From CBDFKS01 sp965248905 (GTDB taxonomy: Bacteria; Chloroflexota; Dehalococcoidia; Lucifugimonadales; JAGWBF01): DNA of 64,000 nt. Positions 26,484-35,079 of the stretch are shown piece by piece. Numbering within the stretch: position 1 is the stretch's first letter; every line of letters begins with the position of its first letter. Where the stretch lies: contig CBDFKS010000007.1 of the NCBI GenBank assembly GCA_965248905.1, positions 868,001 to 932,000 of the forward strand, read 5' to 3'. The notes beneath the pieces were generated by a model that saw only the letters and a program-made list of their open reading frames with translations, did no database searches and was not told where the DNA came from. The position numbers and the translations under genes were made by a program.

Positions 26484-27089
26484 TTAGCCTAGATCGTTGA
26501 TTGCTTCCAGCACCACCGGAGTAGTCCTGTTGATGTAAACCACTGCTCCTGATGGGGGTTTGACCTCTAGAGTAAAGTTCTTGTCTTTTGGCAGATCCGG
26601 GTTGAGCTTGTCTTTCAGTCCTATGACCTTTACTTCGTACATCTCGCCGGGCTCCACCAGCTTGTCAGTGTCGGCATTGCCCAGGGCCGTCACCGTGAAA
26701 CCACCTGTGGTCGCGGTGCTGTCAAGGGTCACTACCTGGTCCGCGTCGCTGTATACAATGAGGGTCTCACCGGGTGTCAGGTCAACCGCCTCACCACCTG
26801 CGGCGTTGGCAAACTGGAAGTATATCTCGTCAATGCCGTCGCCCGATTTTTTGGCTAGAACGGCGCCTCTGACCTCCAATGTACCCCGTGCCTCGGATAG
26901 ACCGGCGCTTATTGTCTCTTTGGACTTGTCGCTGGAAAATAGGCCCGTTGATAGGGCGGCAAAGGCGAATACCGATGAGACTACCACGAAGGCTATCAGC
27001 ACGATGGCTGTCTCTAGTCCTGTGATGCCTCTCTGGTTGCCCCATGCTTTAGGTATAATTCTCGTAGATTTGGTCATTAGATTTCGCAT
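26484..27089 (-). CDS. Archaellin-like protein A1 (archaeal-type flagellin)
   Basis: This 201-residue protein has a class III (prepilin-like) signal peptide. The basic leader MRNLMTKSTR and WGNQRG is followed by ITGLETAIVLIAFV, as in archaeal flagellins; the peptidase would cut after Gly21, leaving Ile at +1 and Glu at +5. The hydrophobic helix runs to about residue 50 and would form the filament core. The rest is a beta-rich domain with GETLIVYSDADQ and GGFTVTALGNADTDKLVEPGE. ATG 27089 was chosen for its GGAGAAACTG leader; the frame stays open further upstream. Closest to A2 at 28245-28850. No archaellum motor genes lie in the window. Confidence 0.82.
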   Translation of the reverse strand: MRNLMTKSTRIIPKAWGNQRGITGLETAIVLIAFVVVSSVFAFAALSTGLFSSDKSKETISAGLSEARGTLEVRGAVLAKKSGDGIDEIYFQFANAAGGEAVDLTPGETLIVYSDADQVVTLDSTATTGGFTVTALGNADTDKLVEPGEMYEVKVIGLKDKLNPDLPKDKNFTLEVKPPSGAVVYINRTTPVVLEAINDLG

Positions 27090-27212
27090 CAGTTTCTCCT
27101 TGTTTGATGTAGCCTTTCCTCGATTGGGAAATGCCGGGTTAGGTGGTGACCTCTTCATTTGAAGGTGGTACACCACCTCTGGTGATTGATCTGTTAATGA
27201 TATTGCTATCTC

Positions 27213-27232
27213 GGGAGGGATTACTCCCTCCC
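27213..27232 (-). promoter_or_regulatory. Hairpin between archaellin genes B1 and A1
   Basis: The perfect stem GGGAGGGA / TCCCTCCC with a 4-base loop lies between the stop of B1 and the start of A1. The same hairpin is found between B2 and A2. With no T-run it may be a partial terminator or an RNA-stability element that sets the B to A ratio. Confidence 0.55.
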
Positions 27233-27253
27233 TTAAATCAGCTCAGTGTATTC

Positions 27254-27865
27254 TTAGCCAAGATCGTTGATCTTTTCGATCACTACTGGAGTCCTGCGGC
27301 CGATGTTAACCACCGCGCCTGAAGGCGGTTTTACTTCCAGGGTAAACAACTTGTCAGTACCCAGATCAGGATTGAGCTTCGCGAACAGGCCGATGACCTT
27401 TACCTCGTACATCTCACCTGGCTCTACCAGCTTGTCGCTGTCGGCGCTGCCCAGGGCTGTCACCGTGAATCCACCGGTGGTGGCTGTGCTGTCAAGAGTC
27501 ACAGACTGATCAGCGTCGCTGTAAACAATGAGGGTCTCGCCCGGTGTCATGTCAACAGCCTCACCACCAGCGGCATTGGCTACCTGGAAAATGAGCTCGT
27601 CGATCGTATCACCCGTGGTGGATTCCTTGGCTATCACGGAACCTCTAACCTCCAATGTACCCCGTGCCTCGGATAGACCAGCGTTGATTGTCTCTTTGGA
27701 CTTATCGCTGGAAAAGAGGCCCGTCGATAGAGCGGCAAAGGCGAATACCGATGAGACTACCACGAAGGCTATCAGCACTATGGCTGTCTCTAGTCCAGTG
27801 ATGCCCCTCTGGTTGCCCCACGTCTTCGGCATTATTCTTGTAGTTTTAGTAACTAGGTCTCGCAT
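27254..27865 (-). CDS. Archaellin-like protein B1
   Basis: This 203-residue paralogue of A1 has the same class III signal (MRDLVTKTTR, WGNQRG, cut before ITGLETAIVLIAFV). It differs in the domain part (VIAKESTTGDTIDELIFQVA) and in its end (NIGRRTPVVIEKINDLG). ATG 27865 follows AAGGAGGATAGA. A second in-frame ATG at 27970, also with a GGAG leader, would add 35 residues; that would bury the signal peptide and is less likely. Its nearest relative is B2 at 29015-29629, which supports duplication of a B-A gene pair. Confidence 0.82.
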   Translation of the reverse strand: MRDLVTKTTRIMPKTWGNQRGITGLETAIVLIAFVVVSSVFAFAALSTGLFSSDKSKETINAGLSEARGTLEVRGSVIAKESTTGDTIDELIFQVANAAGGEAVDMTPGETLIVYSDADQSVTLDSTATTGGFTVTALGSADSDKLVEPGEMYEVKVIGLFAKLNPDLGTDKLFTLEVKPPSGAVVNIGRRTPVVIEKINDLG

Positions 27866-28143
27866 TCTATCCTCCTTATTTGATGTAGTCTTTTCCCATT
27901 CGGGATGTATTGCCTTGGAGTTACCGCTAATTCGTTTACGGGCCTTTGCATTCACATAGCTGTCCAACATGTTCTCTCTCCTCTTATCTGTAGGCGTCTT
28001 ATGACAGCATACAGACAAGTTCATGCACGGGTTAGGGGACGACCTCCCCATTTCGAGGGGGGACAGCACCTATAGTGATCAGTATGTTAATGGAAATGCC
28101 TTCTGAGACTGGCATTTGCGACCTCAAGATATTGGTCTTAGAT

Positions 28144-28202
28144 AATGAGCCCGCCCTGGTCAAACCCTAGTGGCTTAGGGTTCGCTCCTAGGCGGGCTCA
28201 TT
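28144..28202 (-). terminator. Bipartite hairpin terminator after archaellin A2
   Basis: The outer stem AATGAGCCCGCC / GGCGGGCTCATT encloses an inner stem AACCCT / AGGGTT. It lies just after the A2 stop and before the leader of B1, so it divides the four genes into two transcription units. Confidence 0.75.
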
Positions 28203-28244
28203 CCGAGGGGGTAACTACACACCCTCAACTGGCTCAGGATATGA

Positions 28245-28850
28245 TTAGCCCAAATCCATGATCGGATCCAGCACTATTGGCGTTCTGCGGTTAATATATA
28301 CCACCGCTCCTGACGGTGGTTTTATCTCAAGGGTGAATGACTTGTCTTTCGGCAGGTCCGGATTGAGCTTCGCGACGAGGCCAATGACCTTTATCTCATA
28401 CATCTCGCCGGGCTCCACCAGCTTGTCACTGTCGGCATTGCCCAGAGCTGTCACCGTGAATCCACCAGTTGTCGCCGTGCTATCAAGGTTCACTGCATGG
28501 TCCACATCGTTGTATACAATCACAGTCTCGCCCGGTGTCAGGTCTACAGGTGCGCCCCCAGCTGCATTGGCTACTTGGAAGTATATCTCGTCAATACCGT
28601 CGCCCGATTTTTTGGCTAGAACGGCGCCTCGTAGCTCCAAGGTGCCCCGTGCCTGCGCAAGTCCAGCGGTGATGGTCTCTTTGGACTTGTCGCTGGAAAA
28701 GAGACCCGTGGACAGAGCGGAAAAGGCGAACACCGATGAGACTACCACGAAGGCTATCAGCACGATGGCTGTCTCTAGTCCCGTGATACCTCTCTGGTTG
28801 CCCCATGTGTTTGGTATCATTCTCTTAGTTTTGTTCATAAGGTTTCGCAT
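28245..28850 (-). CDS. Archaellin-like protein A2
   Basis: This 201-residue protein is a close paralogue of A1. It has leader MRNLMNKTKR and WGNQRG, cut before ITGLETAIVLIAFV, and the same KKSGDGIDEIYFQ segment. The end reads YINRRTPIVLDPIMDLG. ATG 28850 follows AAGGAGCATCTC. It is the second gene of the B2-A2 unit and ends in a strong terminator. Together with B1 and A1 it would supply several filament subunits, as is usual for archaella, which often contain more than one archaellin. Confidence 0.82.
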   Translation of the reverse strand: MRNLMNKTKRMIPNTWGNQRGITGLETAIVLIAFVVVSSVFAFSALSTGLFSSDKSKETITAGLAQARGTLELRGAVLAKKSGDGIDEIYFQVANAAGGAPVDLTPGETVIVYNDVDHAVNLDSTATTGGFTVTALGNADSDKLVEPGEMYEIKVIGLVAKLNPDLPKDKSFTLEIKPPSGAVVYINRRTPIVLDPIMDLG

Positions 28851-28973
28851 GAGATGCTCCTTGTTCGATGTGGCCTTTCCTCGATTGTGAGATGCCGGGT
28901 TAGGGATTGACCTCCTCATTTGGAGGTGGTACACAACCCATGGTGATTGATCTGTTAATAAGATTGCTGTCTC

Positions 28974-28993
28974 GGGAGGGATTACTCCCTCCC
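28974..28993 (-). promoter_or_regulatory. Hairpin between archaellin genes B2 and A2
   Basis: GGGAGGGA / TCCCTCCC with a 4-base loop, the counterpart of the hairpin at 27213-27232 in the other pair. Confidence 0.55.
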
Positions 28994-29014
28994 TTCAGTC
29001 AGCTCAGTGTACTC

Positions 29015-29629
29015 TTAGCCAAGATCGTTGATTTTTTCGATCACTACCGGAGTCCTGCGACCGATGTTGACCACCGCACCTTGTGGAGGTTTTACTTCCA
29101 GGGTAAACAACTTGTCCGTAGGTAGGTCGGGACTGAGCTTGGCGACGAGGCCTATGACCTTTACCTCATACATCTCGCCGGGCTCTACCAGCTTGTCAGT
29201 GTCGGCGCTACCCAGGGCTGTCACGGTGAATCCACCGGTGGTCGCGGTGCTGTCAAGGGTCACAGACTGATCAGCGTCGCTGTAAACAATGAGGGTCTCG
29301 CCCGGTGTCATGTTAACAGCCTCACCGCCAGCGGCATTGGCGACCTGGAAAATGAGCTCGTCGATGGCATCAGCCGTGGTGGCGTGTTCCTTGGCTATCA
29401 CGGAACCTCTAACCTCCAATGTACCCCGTGCCTCGGATAGACCAGCGTTGATCGTCTCTTTGGACTTGTCGCTGGAAAATAGGCCTGTGGACAGAGCGGC
29501 GAAGGCAAACACCGATGAGACTACCACGAAGGCTATCAGCACGATGGCTGTCTCTAGTCCCGTGATGCCTTTCTGGTTGCTCCATGTCTTGGACATTGTT
29601 CCTGTAGATTTGTTCATTGGATTTCGCAT
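29015..29629 (-). CDS. Archaellin-like protein B2
   Basis: This 204-residue protein is a paralogue of B1. Its leader MRNPMNKSTG and WSNQKG has Lys instead of Arg before the cleavage Gly, followed by ITGLETAIVLIAFV. The domain part has VIAKEHATTADAIDELIFQ and the end is NIGRRTPVVIEKINDLG. It is the first gene of the four in transcription order. AGGAGAGTCTG precedes the ATG. The leader region upstream resembles that of B1 over more than 200 bases, so coding and control sequences were duplicated together. Confidence 0.82.
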   Translation of the reverse strand: MRNPMNKSTGTMSKTWSNQKGITGLETAIVLIAFVVVSSVFAFAALSTGLFSSDKSKETINAGLSEARGTLEVRGSVIAKEHATTADAIDELIFQVANAAGGEAVNMTPGETLIVYSDADQSVTLDSTATTGGFTVTALGSADTDKLVEPGEMYEVKVIGLVAKLSPDLPTDKLFTLEVKPPQGAVVNIGRRTPVVIEKINDLG

Positions 29630-30016
29630 CAGACTCTCCTCGTTTGTTTTAGTATTTCCTACCGTTTGGGAGATACCACCTTGGAGTTGCCTCTGATATG
29701 GTTATGGGCCTCTACATTCACTTCCCATTGCTATTCACCAATTTCTCTCTCCTCTTGGCTGTAAGCGTTATAAGACAGCATACAAAGAAGAGTCTCGACG
29801 GGTTAGGGGACAACCTCCCCATTTAGAGGGGGACAGCACCTATCGTGATAGGTAGGTTATTGGAAATGACTTCCGGGGCTGGCAGACACTCCGAAGGTAA
29901 TCTAGTCTCAAAGGATAATCACACGTCCACAGGTAATCGAAGGGCGCCATACAGGGGAAGACACGCGGTGACAACAGGCTTCACAGAACCGAGGATCCAA
30001 GCAACTGACCAGAGAA
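29630..30016 (-). promoter_or_regulatory. Leader and promoter region of the archaellin cluster
   Basis: The stretch 29640-29880 is alignable with 27866-28110 upstream of B1, including a shared block GGGGGACAGCACCTAT near 29823 and 28057. It contains the leader RNA and probably the promoter. No protein gene is apparent; frames in the homologous B1 leader are not kept here. Confidence 0.5.
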
Positions 30017-31255
30017 CTACATTCGTCTAAGCCGTGGCAGCAGCACTCCCAATATAACCGCCAGTACCGCCAGTCCGATGCCGTTGGCAAGTAGGGCCAG
30101 TCGGGGGCTGGCGAAATCGGACAAGTACCCTACCTCCAATTGTCCGGCTGGTGAGGTCCCAAGACCCACGATCCAGGAGCCCATCGCCCTACCCCTCTGT
30201 TCATTGGGAACGCTGAGCTGCAACAATGTGTGGTGCAATACGTCCGTGGCTGAAGCCATTACATTAATAAAGGCGACGAACAGCAACGCCATCCAGAACT
30301 CAGAGGATTGGGACAACAGCATTTGTCCGATGCCGAAACCTACCAGAGTAGCTATTAGAAGGAGTCCCTGGCGGCGCAGCCCCCACAGAGCGGAAACCAA
30401 AAACACCCCTAAGGCACCGCCAAGGAACCTGAAGGCGGTCAGCACTCCCAGACCTGTAGCGCCCACGTGTAGTACCTCTTCCGCGAGCACTGGAAGCATG
30501 ACCTGGTGGGAAAATCCCAGGATCTCCGCCAAGGAGGTCGTGGCCATCAGGCTGAGCATTGCCCGGTTGGTTCTCAGCGCCCGCAAGTAGCCGATGAGGT
30601 TCTGCCAGACTGGATCGGGGAACTGGGGCGCTGCCTCGCCCCTGCTCCGCAACCCGTAGAGCATAACACCTCCTAGGAAGTAGCCTGCTCCCGTGACCAC
30701 GAAGGCAGTGCCTGGCCCGAACAACTGTATAACGACCCCCACCAGCAGGGCCCCAAAGATGCCTCCTATCTGTTGGGCCAATGTAACAAGGCCGATGCCG
30801 CTGACCGCACCACCCGAGCCCACCAGGTCGTATACGTACGCCTGTCGCGCAGTCATGTAAAAGGCGTGAGTCGCTCCCATCAGTAACGCCGCTACCAGTA
30901 ATTGCCACACCTCCAGCCGATCGAGGTACAACAGCACTGCCACCACGACGGACACCAGTCCGGACGCCCAAACCGAGAGGCGCATCAGCGACCTGCGGTC
31001 GAACCGGTCTGCTATGGGCCCCGCTAAGAATCCCATCGCGAGATTCGGTGCCGCCCTGACGGCAAACACGGCCCCCACCAGCCCCCCAGAGCCGGTCATG
31101 TCGAACATGAGCCAGCCAAGCAGTAACTGTTGCATCCCTTGCCCTAGCTGGTTGGCCATAGTGGCAGCCCACAATACCCGAAAATACGGGTATTGCAAGG
31201 TCGCCATCAGACCCGCAACTCCGAGAGGTTGGTTATCGGGATTAGAGGTGCTCAT
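30017..31255 (-). CDS. MFS transporter (EntS / macrolide-efflux-like)
   Basis: This 412-residue integral membrane protein has about twelve predicted membrane segments. The conserved loop between segments 2 and 3 reads GFLAGPIADRFDRRSLMRLS, the MFS signature. Segments such as FRVLWAATMANQLGQGMQQ and QIGGIFGALLVGVVIQLFGPG fit the MFS_3/EntS exporter group. Such proteins export siderophores, drugs or metabolites by proton antiport. It stands alone between the archaellin leader and an IS-containing stretch. The substrate is unknown. Confidence 0.87.
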   Translation of the reverse strand: MSTSNPDNQPLGVAGLMATLQYPYFRVLWAATMANQLGQGMQQLLLGWLMFDMTGSGGLVGAVFAVRAAPNLAMGFLAGPIADRFDRRSLMRLSVWASGLVSVVVAVLLYLDRLEVWQLLVAALLMGATHAFYMTARQAYVYDLVGSGGAVSGIGLVTLAQQIGGIFGALLVGVVIQLFGPGTAFVVTGAGYFLGGVMLYGLRSRGEAAPQFPDPVWQNLIGYLRALRTNRAMLSLMATTSLAEILGFSHQVMLPVLAEEVLHVGATGLGVLTAFRFLGGALGVFLVSALWGLRRQGLLLIATLVGFGIGQMLLSQSSEFWMALLFVAFINVMASATDVLHHTLLQLSVPNEQRGRAMGSWIVGLGTSPAGQLEVGYLSDFASPRLALLANGIGLAVLAVILGVLLPRLRRM

Positions 31256-31535
31256 GGGACCTAGTGACTACCAAAAACGTAGGATTACTTGGTGTACTCA
31301 TCCGGTATAATATACATCCCATCGAAGCACACTGCGTCTGTCTCTACACTCCAAAACGTGGCTGTATTAGAGGGATTTCTAGATGGAAGTAGCAAGGGGG
31401 TCCGCCCAACTCTGGTGTTACCTATGTCCCCGGTGTATATGAAACCCATGTCCCCGGTTTAACACTACTAGTGCTTAGTCAACTTAGATTTGATATGTAC
31501 CTTTCACCCCCATCCTAGCCTTCCCCCATCGAGGG

Positions 31536-32862
31536 GCTCACTGGGGTAGGCATTTGAAATTATGAGCTTTGGGAACCGGTTTATGGTAGGTAATTTGCAA
31601 ACCAGGGAGTGGGTTTGGCCAAGGTTCAGGTATGAGCCACAGGCGAAGCCAAGGCCTACCCTGGAGCAGTTGCCGAGTCATACAGCATATGCCCTTCTTT
31701 ATCACGCTATCCTTTCGGGGTCCAGAACAGCTAGGAAGTGGATGAGGGCTTCTGACTCTCTGGGGAGGTACTCCAAGAGAAATAGCGTCTTCTGCTCTGG
31801 TCCCATAGGCCGTGGCCCACAGGGTAGCCACCGCCAGAACGAGCCAGTACCGGGCCACTCGGTCCGGGTCAGTCCGTCGAGTGCGTTGCCATTGCCAACC
31901 CACACTCTTGAGAGCGCGAAAACCCAACTCGATCCAGAAGCGCAACCCATACCAGCATACCCCCACATCCTCGGGAGGCAAGTCGGTAATCACTATCCAG
32001 GGTTCCTTCTGGCCTTTATCCCAAACCACCACCAAAGTACCGAAGCGGTGGCGCTTGGGATTATAAAAGGCACTGCCCCTTCCTACCCAGGCGTGGCCTG
32101 GTCCGGGAATCAGCGTCCTGGCTTGCCGGCGTTGCCCCTGCAACGGTTGAAAGCTGGTGTTGTTTTTTACCCGCATCAGTGGATGCCATCCCAAGGCCCG
32201 TATTTGCTTCCAAAGGCGGGGGCTCCACAAGCCCCGGTCAGTCATCACCAGCACCTCCATGCTTTTGGACACTTCGGGAGCAAGCAGTTGCAAAAGCCGG
32301 AGGATTTCGGGAATCCAAGCCCCCGACCTGTTAGCAGGGAGTATGGTCCAGGCAATGGGAATGGCGCTACCCCGGTACAGCACGCTTACTACCAGGGCGA
32401 CCACGCGGTCTTGGTGGGCTGTTGCGTCGACGGCCAAGGCCAGTTGTTGACCTTTCCACAAAGACAGCAGCCAGCGGAGCAAAGGCGCAAAACAGAGGGT
32501 TACATCCAACTGGATGTTGCAGGGAGTGGCCTTCTCCGAACCATCCCGAAGGAACTCTCTAAGGTATTGTCGCAGAGCATGGAAGGTGGCGATGGAGGAT
32601 AGAGCATCAATCACCGCGCTTTGGCAAGCACTCTTAGCCATGATTGCCCCATACACCCATAGCGCCAATCCACGTATTTGGCTGGATCTTAGGTCAGGAA
32701 AATACTGTTCAGTTGAACGTAGCAAGTGGTACCATTCTCTCGGAAAGCGCATGAGTCACCTCCCCACATCCCAGTTGAGTGATACTTCTAGGATGACGGG
32801 AAAGCTCGGCGCTTTCCTAGCTGTTTTTAAACAAGTTTTAGGATATGCCTACCCCAGTGAGC
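31536..32862 (-). mobile_element. IS4-type insertion sequence, copy 2
   Basis: This 1327-bp element is identical by eye to 3005-4331, with the same perfect 18-bp inverted repeats. It is flanked by CCATCGAGGG (31526-31535) and CCATCAAGGG (32863-32872), a 10-bp target duplication with one difference. The empty site in the third MITE reads CCATTGAGGG (45133-45142). Confidence 0.9.
31538..32752 (-). CDS. IS4-family DDE transposase, copy 2
   Basis: This 404-residue protein is identical to the one at 3007-4221, with Asp in LAVDATAHQD, Asp in VMTDRGLW and the Y-x2-R-x3-E-x6-K signature. Full identity of two copies 28 kb apart points to recent activity. Confidence 0.88.
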   Translation of the reverse strand: MRFPREWYHLLRSTEQYFPDLRSSQIRGLALWVYGAIMAKSACQSAVIDALSSIATFHALRQYLREFLRDGSEKATPCNIQLDVTLCFAPLLRWLLSLWKGQQLALAVDATAHQDRVVALVVSVLYRGSAIPIAWTILPANRSGAWIPEILRLLQLLAPEVSKSMEVLVMTDRGLWSPRLWKQIRALGWHPLMRVKNNTSFQPLQGQRRQARTLIPGPGHAWVGRGSAFYNPKRHRFGTLVVVWDKGQKEPWIVITDLPPEDVGVCWYGLRFWIELGFRALKSVGWQWQRTRRTDPDRVARYWLVLAVATLWATAYGTRAEDAISLGVPPQRVRSPHPLPSCSGPRKDSVIKKGICCMTRQLLQGRPWLRLWLIPEPWPNPLPGLQITYHKPVPKAHNFKCLPQ

Positions 32863-33162
32863 CCATCAAGGGGGAAGGAGTTTTCTCCCTTTACGTCGAG
32901 AGATTTAGAGTGGGGGTGAAACGATGCATCGGTTTTATGGTTGACTGAGTACTAGGCGGTTATCAAGGTGATTATTGCCATTGGGGACCCGGCCTCGTAC
33001 CAAAGAAGTGAAGTAAGGGATAGCTGAAGAAAAAGGCAGAGCGCGATAGGCTGTGCCACCAGATGGTTTGGATACCTGCTTAGTGGGAGTTACCCCACTA
33101 AAATGTGCTTTAGAATCCGCCTGGCATAGCCATTTCGGCTTGCCAAGGATCTATCATGCAAG

Positions 33163-34860
33163 CTAACCGACCATGTCGTAGCTGCGAAGAAGCTTGCCCG
33201 GCAGGGCGCCGGTGCAAACGCTTCCTTCAAAGGTCACACTGCCATTCACTATGGTATAGCGCAGTCCTGTGGGTTTCTGGACCAGGCGTCGTTCCCCCCC
33301 GGGGAAGTCGGTGTCGAACACCGGTTTATCATGAACGAAACCCAGTTCATCCAAATCGTAGACGATGATGTCGGCACAGTCCCCAACCCTCAGCGTACCC
33401 CGGTCCGTAAAGCCGGCAATCCAGGCGGGGTAGCTGCTGATCTTACGGTGGGCCTCTTCCAGACTCATGAGTCCATTATCCCTGACCCAATGTGCCAGGA
33501 AGTACACCGGCCAGGTGCTGGCGACCTGAAACCTGACGTGAGCGCCGCCATCGGAGACGGAGATATGGGAATAGGGATTCTTGAGTCGCGTCGCTACGGC
33601 CTCTTCCTTCTGCTCTATTAACGGGTGAGCAAAGTCGGTCTGGAGGTCCTCGTCAAGGGCCAGGTCCAGAAACGCGTCCAGGGGCTCCTTTCCCTGCATC
33701 GACGCGATCTCGGCGATGGACTTGCCTTCGTATCCGTAGTTCCGCTCATTGACCACCTGTAATACCTTCAGGGTGCGCCAATCAGTCCTGGTGCTTTGGA
33801 TTTCCTCTACGTCCCGCTTCATAGCCTGTCGCACCTTCGGGTCCCGCAGCTTGATGGCTCGCTCCTCCGGGCTACCAACCAAGGGGTCAACCCAGTTGGG
33901 TAGGATGTCGAACAGATTGTACTCGGCCAGCTTGAACTCAGTCTCGGCAGGCAGACAGACCTCCTGAGCAACCACAGGGAGGCCCTGGGCCCGTGCAGAG
34001 CGAAGCCAGGAAAATCCCTCATCATTTCCGAATCCCAGCACAACGTGGAGTGGACGGCCACTGAGCACCATCATCTGCGCCAGCATGCCGTGCTGTTGCT
34101 CTTGACTCATTGTAACCGCGTCTTCGGAGAAGCCGATCGTCCATCCGATGTGTCCCGTGCCGAACTCACCCAGCACCTCAGCCAGCTCAAGGAACTCTTC
34201 CTTGGAAGCGACGTGGCTGGGCAAATAGGTGCCGTCCTCCGGCCTGTCTTCTATGCTTTTATTAGCAGAGAATCCGAAGGCCCCTGCCTTCATCGCGTCG
34301 TGGAATATCTGCTTCATCTGATTTAGCTCTGAGTCAGTCACCGAGGTCCGCTCCCGCGCCGGCAACATACCCAGCACGTAACCACGCATGGGAGAGAAGG
34401 GGAGGAGAGCACCTACGTTCACTCCCAAGCCCTGCCGGTCCAGACTGTCCAGATATTCCGGGAAGGTCTCCCAGTCCCAGCGCATACCCTGGCGCATGGA
34501 CTCCAGGGGAATGGCCTCTATGCGGTTCATCATCCGCATGTTCAGGTCTCTGTCTTCAGGCCTCGTAGGAGCGAACCCAAAGCCGCACTGGCCTATGGTC
34601 AGCGAGGTCACCCCAAACCAGCCCGACAGTGAGCAATAGGGGTCCCAATTGAGCTGGGCGTCGTAATGGGTATGCAGGTCGACGGCGCCGGGGGCCACGA
34701 TGCATCCGCCGGCATCGAGCTCCTTTGCGGTGCCGGCAGCGATCTTGCCGCTTATTTTGGCAATCCTTCTATCCTTGACAGCCAGGTCCGCCTTATACCT
34801 CGGAACGCCGGTCCCGTCTACTATAGTTCCGCCGCGAATTACCAGGTCGTACTCTGACAC
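33163..34860 (-). CDS. N-acyl-D-amino-acid deacylase family amidohydrolase
   Basis: This 565-residue protein of the amidohydrolase superfamily (D-aminoacylase/YtcJ-like branch) hydrolyses N-acyl groups from D-amino acids or related amides. The N-terminus YDLVIRGGTIVDGTG and the metal motif PGAVDLHTHYDAQLNWD are typical. Middle segments include IGQCGFGFAPTRPED and GAFGFSANKS. The C-terminal YPAWIAGFTDRGTLRVGDCADIIVYD is the usual closing beta-sandwich strand. It starts with GTG preceded by GAGGGG. A related gene begins at 62760. The substrate is unknown; a role in turnover of D-amino-acid-containing matter is an inference. Confidence 0.88.
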   Translation of the reverse strand: MSEYDLVIRGGTIVDGTGVPRYKADLAVKDRRIAKISGKIAAGTAKELDAGGCIVAPGAVDLHTHYDAQLNWDPYCSLSGWFGVTSLTIGQCGFGFAPTRPEDRDLNMRMMNRIEAIPLESMRQGMRWDWETFPEYLDSLDRQGLGVNVGALLPFSPMRGYVLGMLPARERTSVTDSELNQMKQIFHDAMKAGAFGFSANKSIEDRPEDGTYLPSHVASKEEFLELAEVLGEFGTGHIGWTIGFSEDAVTMSQEQQHGMLAQMMVLSGRPLHVVLGFGNDEGFSWLRSARAQGLPVVAQEVCLPAETEFKLAEYNLFDILPNWVDPLVGSPEERAIKLRDPKVRQAMKRDVEEIQSTRTDWRTLKVLQVVNERNYGYEGKSIAEIASMQGKEPLDAFLDLALDEDLQTDFAHPLIEQKEEAVATRLKNPYSHISVSDGGAHVRFQVASTWPVYFLAHWVRDNGLMSLEEAHRKISSYPAWIAGFTDRGTLRVGDCADIIVYDLDELGFVHDKPVFDTDFPGGERRLVQKPTGLRYTIVNGSVTFEGSVCTGALPGKLLRSYDMVG

Positions 34861-35079
34861 GTTAACACCCCTCTTTTCCTGGAACTGTCGCCATACGAGA
34901 GCTCTCTCACAGTCTAAGACCCCCGTACATGGGAGTCAACGACGTGGAATCGTCTATGCGGACCCGTGTATGACTAAGACCTATCATAGGCTTTCAGATG
35001 GCCCTTTGGTCCGTTGGCAACTGTATAATTGAGCCACCACATTCACTGGACGTGTCATTCCTCTGTGGAGGGTTTAACC

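Larger units (their letters stand above)
31468..32955. mobile_element. Second CTAG-bounded MITE interrupted by IS4 copy 2
   Basis: The ends are CTAGTGCTTAGTCAAC and GTTGACTGAGTACTAG. The arms (31468-31535 and 32863-32955) match the uninterrupted element at 45052-45229 in the same orientation. The IS4 element sits at the same internal site as in the copy at 2907-4397 but is turned the other way relative to the MITE. Confidence 0.82.

Noticed and set aside
27866..27970. Possible 35-residue N-terminal extension of archaellin B1
   Set aside because: The matching leader of B2 does not keep the frame, and the extension would block normal class III signal peptide processing.
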